Position numbers and translations under genes: made by a program
NCBI GenBank assembly: GCA_902792495.1
Contig: CADBAC010000120.1
Coordinates: 1 to 5,153 of the forward strand
Reading direction: 5' to 3'
Length of the DNA: 5,153 nucleotides
Origin: Ruminococcus flavefaciens
GTDB lineage: Bacteria; Bacillota; Clostridia; Oscillospirales; Ruminococcaceae
Notes under the pieces: generated by a model
What the model was told of the DNA's origin: nothing
What the model saw: only the letters and a program-made list of their open reading frames with translations
The model's database searches: none
Part shown: positions 4,840-5,153 of the stretch, piece after piece
How the letters are laid out: each line of letters begins with the position of its first letter
Numbering within the stretch: position 1 is the first letter of the stretch

Positions 4840-5110
4840 CGATTATCACTCCAATCTGTTCTTTGTTGTCCAGCACATACACTTTGAAGCCTAACTGCCG
4901 GAGCTGCTCATGCCGGACTGTCTGTATTGCTCTCGGCTTCTTTCTGGGAGCTTTCACCTCGACAAATCCCAGCCTGCCGCCCGGAAGTAAAACCAGACGG
5001 TCAGGCATGCCGACAAATCCCGGTGATACGAATTTCACGGCAATTCCGCCGTAAGACTTGACTGCTTTGGTGAGTGCCTGTTCAATTGTTTTTTCTCTGA
5101 AAGAGTTCAT
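4820..5110 (-). CDS. VRR-NUC domain nuclease
   Basis: VRR-NUC proteins are PD-(D/E)XK-fold nucleases; stand-alone phage forms are thought to act on branched or flapped DNA together with the neighbouring helicase. The protein has 96 residues, essentially just the domain. Visible motifs: E6 and E10 in the first helix (REKTIEQALTKAVK), GMPDRLVL (34-41) with D37, FVEVKAP (49-55) with E51 and K53 as the catalytic pair, and Q63 followed by HEQLRQLGFKVYVLD. The ATG at 5110 is chosen. An eight-codon longer form from a TTG at 5134 has no ribosome site, whereas GAGG lies about ten bases upstream of 5110. The start overlaps the upstream gene by 29 bases, and the end overlaps the helicase by 20. Confidence 0.87.
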   Translation of the reverse strand: MNSFREKTIEQALTKAVKSYGGIAVKFVSPGFVGMPDRLVLLPGGRLGFVEVKAPRKKPRAIQTVRHEQLRQLGFKVYVLDNKEQIGVIIDDIIKG

Positions 5111-5153
5111 CAGCCATTGTCCTCGCCATTTCAATTACTGTTCTGTCCACATC
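5082..5153 (-). CDS. C-terminal end of an unidentified upstream phage gene
   Basis: The minus-strand frame from the window edge is open for 23 codons (DVDRTVIEMARTMADELFQRKNN) to TGA at 5084-5082. It is helical, charged and plausible as the tail of a real protein, and overlapping the VRR-NUC start by 29 bases is typical of this compact operon. The fragment is too short to identify. In similar phages the gene here is often a primase- or VapE-like protein, but nothing in these 23 residues shows that. Confidence 0.55.
   Translation of the reverse strand, partial: DVDRTVIEMARTMADELFQRKNN

Noticed and set aside
5111..5134. TTG start for VRR-NUC
   Set aside because: No Shine-Dalgarno lies upstream, and the added eight residues fall outside the domain.

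Overview
The window looks like part of a prophage or temperate phage genome from a Gram-positive host, most likely a Clostridia-type Firmicute (Ruminococcus-like). This is inferred from strong AGGAGG-type Shine-Dalgarno sites, moderate GC with AT-rich intergenic DNA, tightly overlapped genes, and a gene order typical of siphovirus-like Firmicute prophages. No integrase, att site, rRNA or tRNA is present, so integrated versus free phage cannot be decided here.

Nearly everything reads on the minus strand, so the biological order runs from high to low coordinates. From 5153 down to about 2945 is the end of a replication/early module: the last 23 codons of an unidentified gene, a small VRR-NUC nuclease, an SNF2/DEAD-like helicase translationally overlapped with it, and a DUF1492/ArpU-like protein with a sigma-region-4-like helix-turn-helix, probably the switch to late expression. 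From 2072 down to the window edge is the start of the late (packaging) module: an HNH endonuclease, a P27-type small terminase subunit, a tiny very basic ORF, and a compact S-adenosylmethionine synthetase cut by the window edge. Large terminase and perhaps a DNA methyltransferase would be expected just beyond, but are not seen.

Between these modules, on the opposite strand, sits a self-contained type II toxin-antitoxin pair (RelB/DinJ-like antitoxin, RelE/ParE-like toxin). It has its own sigma-A-like promoter and a strong hairpin terminator, as expected for a 'moron' cassette. Its promoter region is divergent from an extended -10 promoter with no recognisable -35 that points at the HNH gene; this suits an activator-dependent late promoter, and the DUF1492-like protein is the natural candidate activator (inference).

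The 333-bp gap between HNH and the small terminase gene is the main non-coding stretch. It holds a GC-rich palindrome, a CCCC-T-GGGGG element, a perfect 9-bp inverted repeat across the HNH stop codon, a minus-strand intrinsic terminator, and a cluster of five TCAAAC/GTTTGA motifs in both orientations. Its position and structure suggest a cos/packaging site with terminase-binding repeats. This is a hypothesis from sequence and context only. No wholly new system can be demonstrated; the most interesting items are this packaging-like region, the TA cassette with shared divergent control, and the compact phage MetK.
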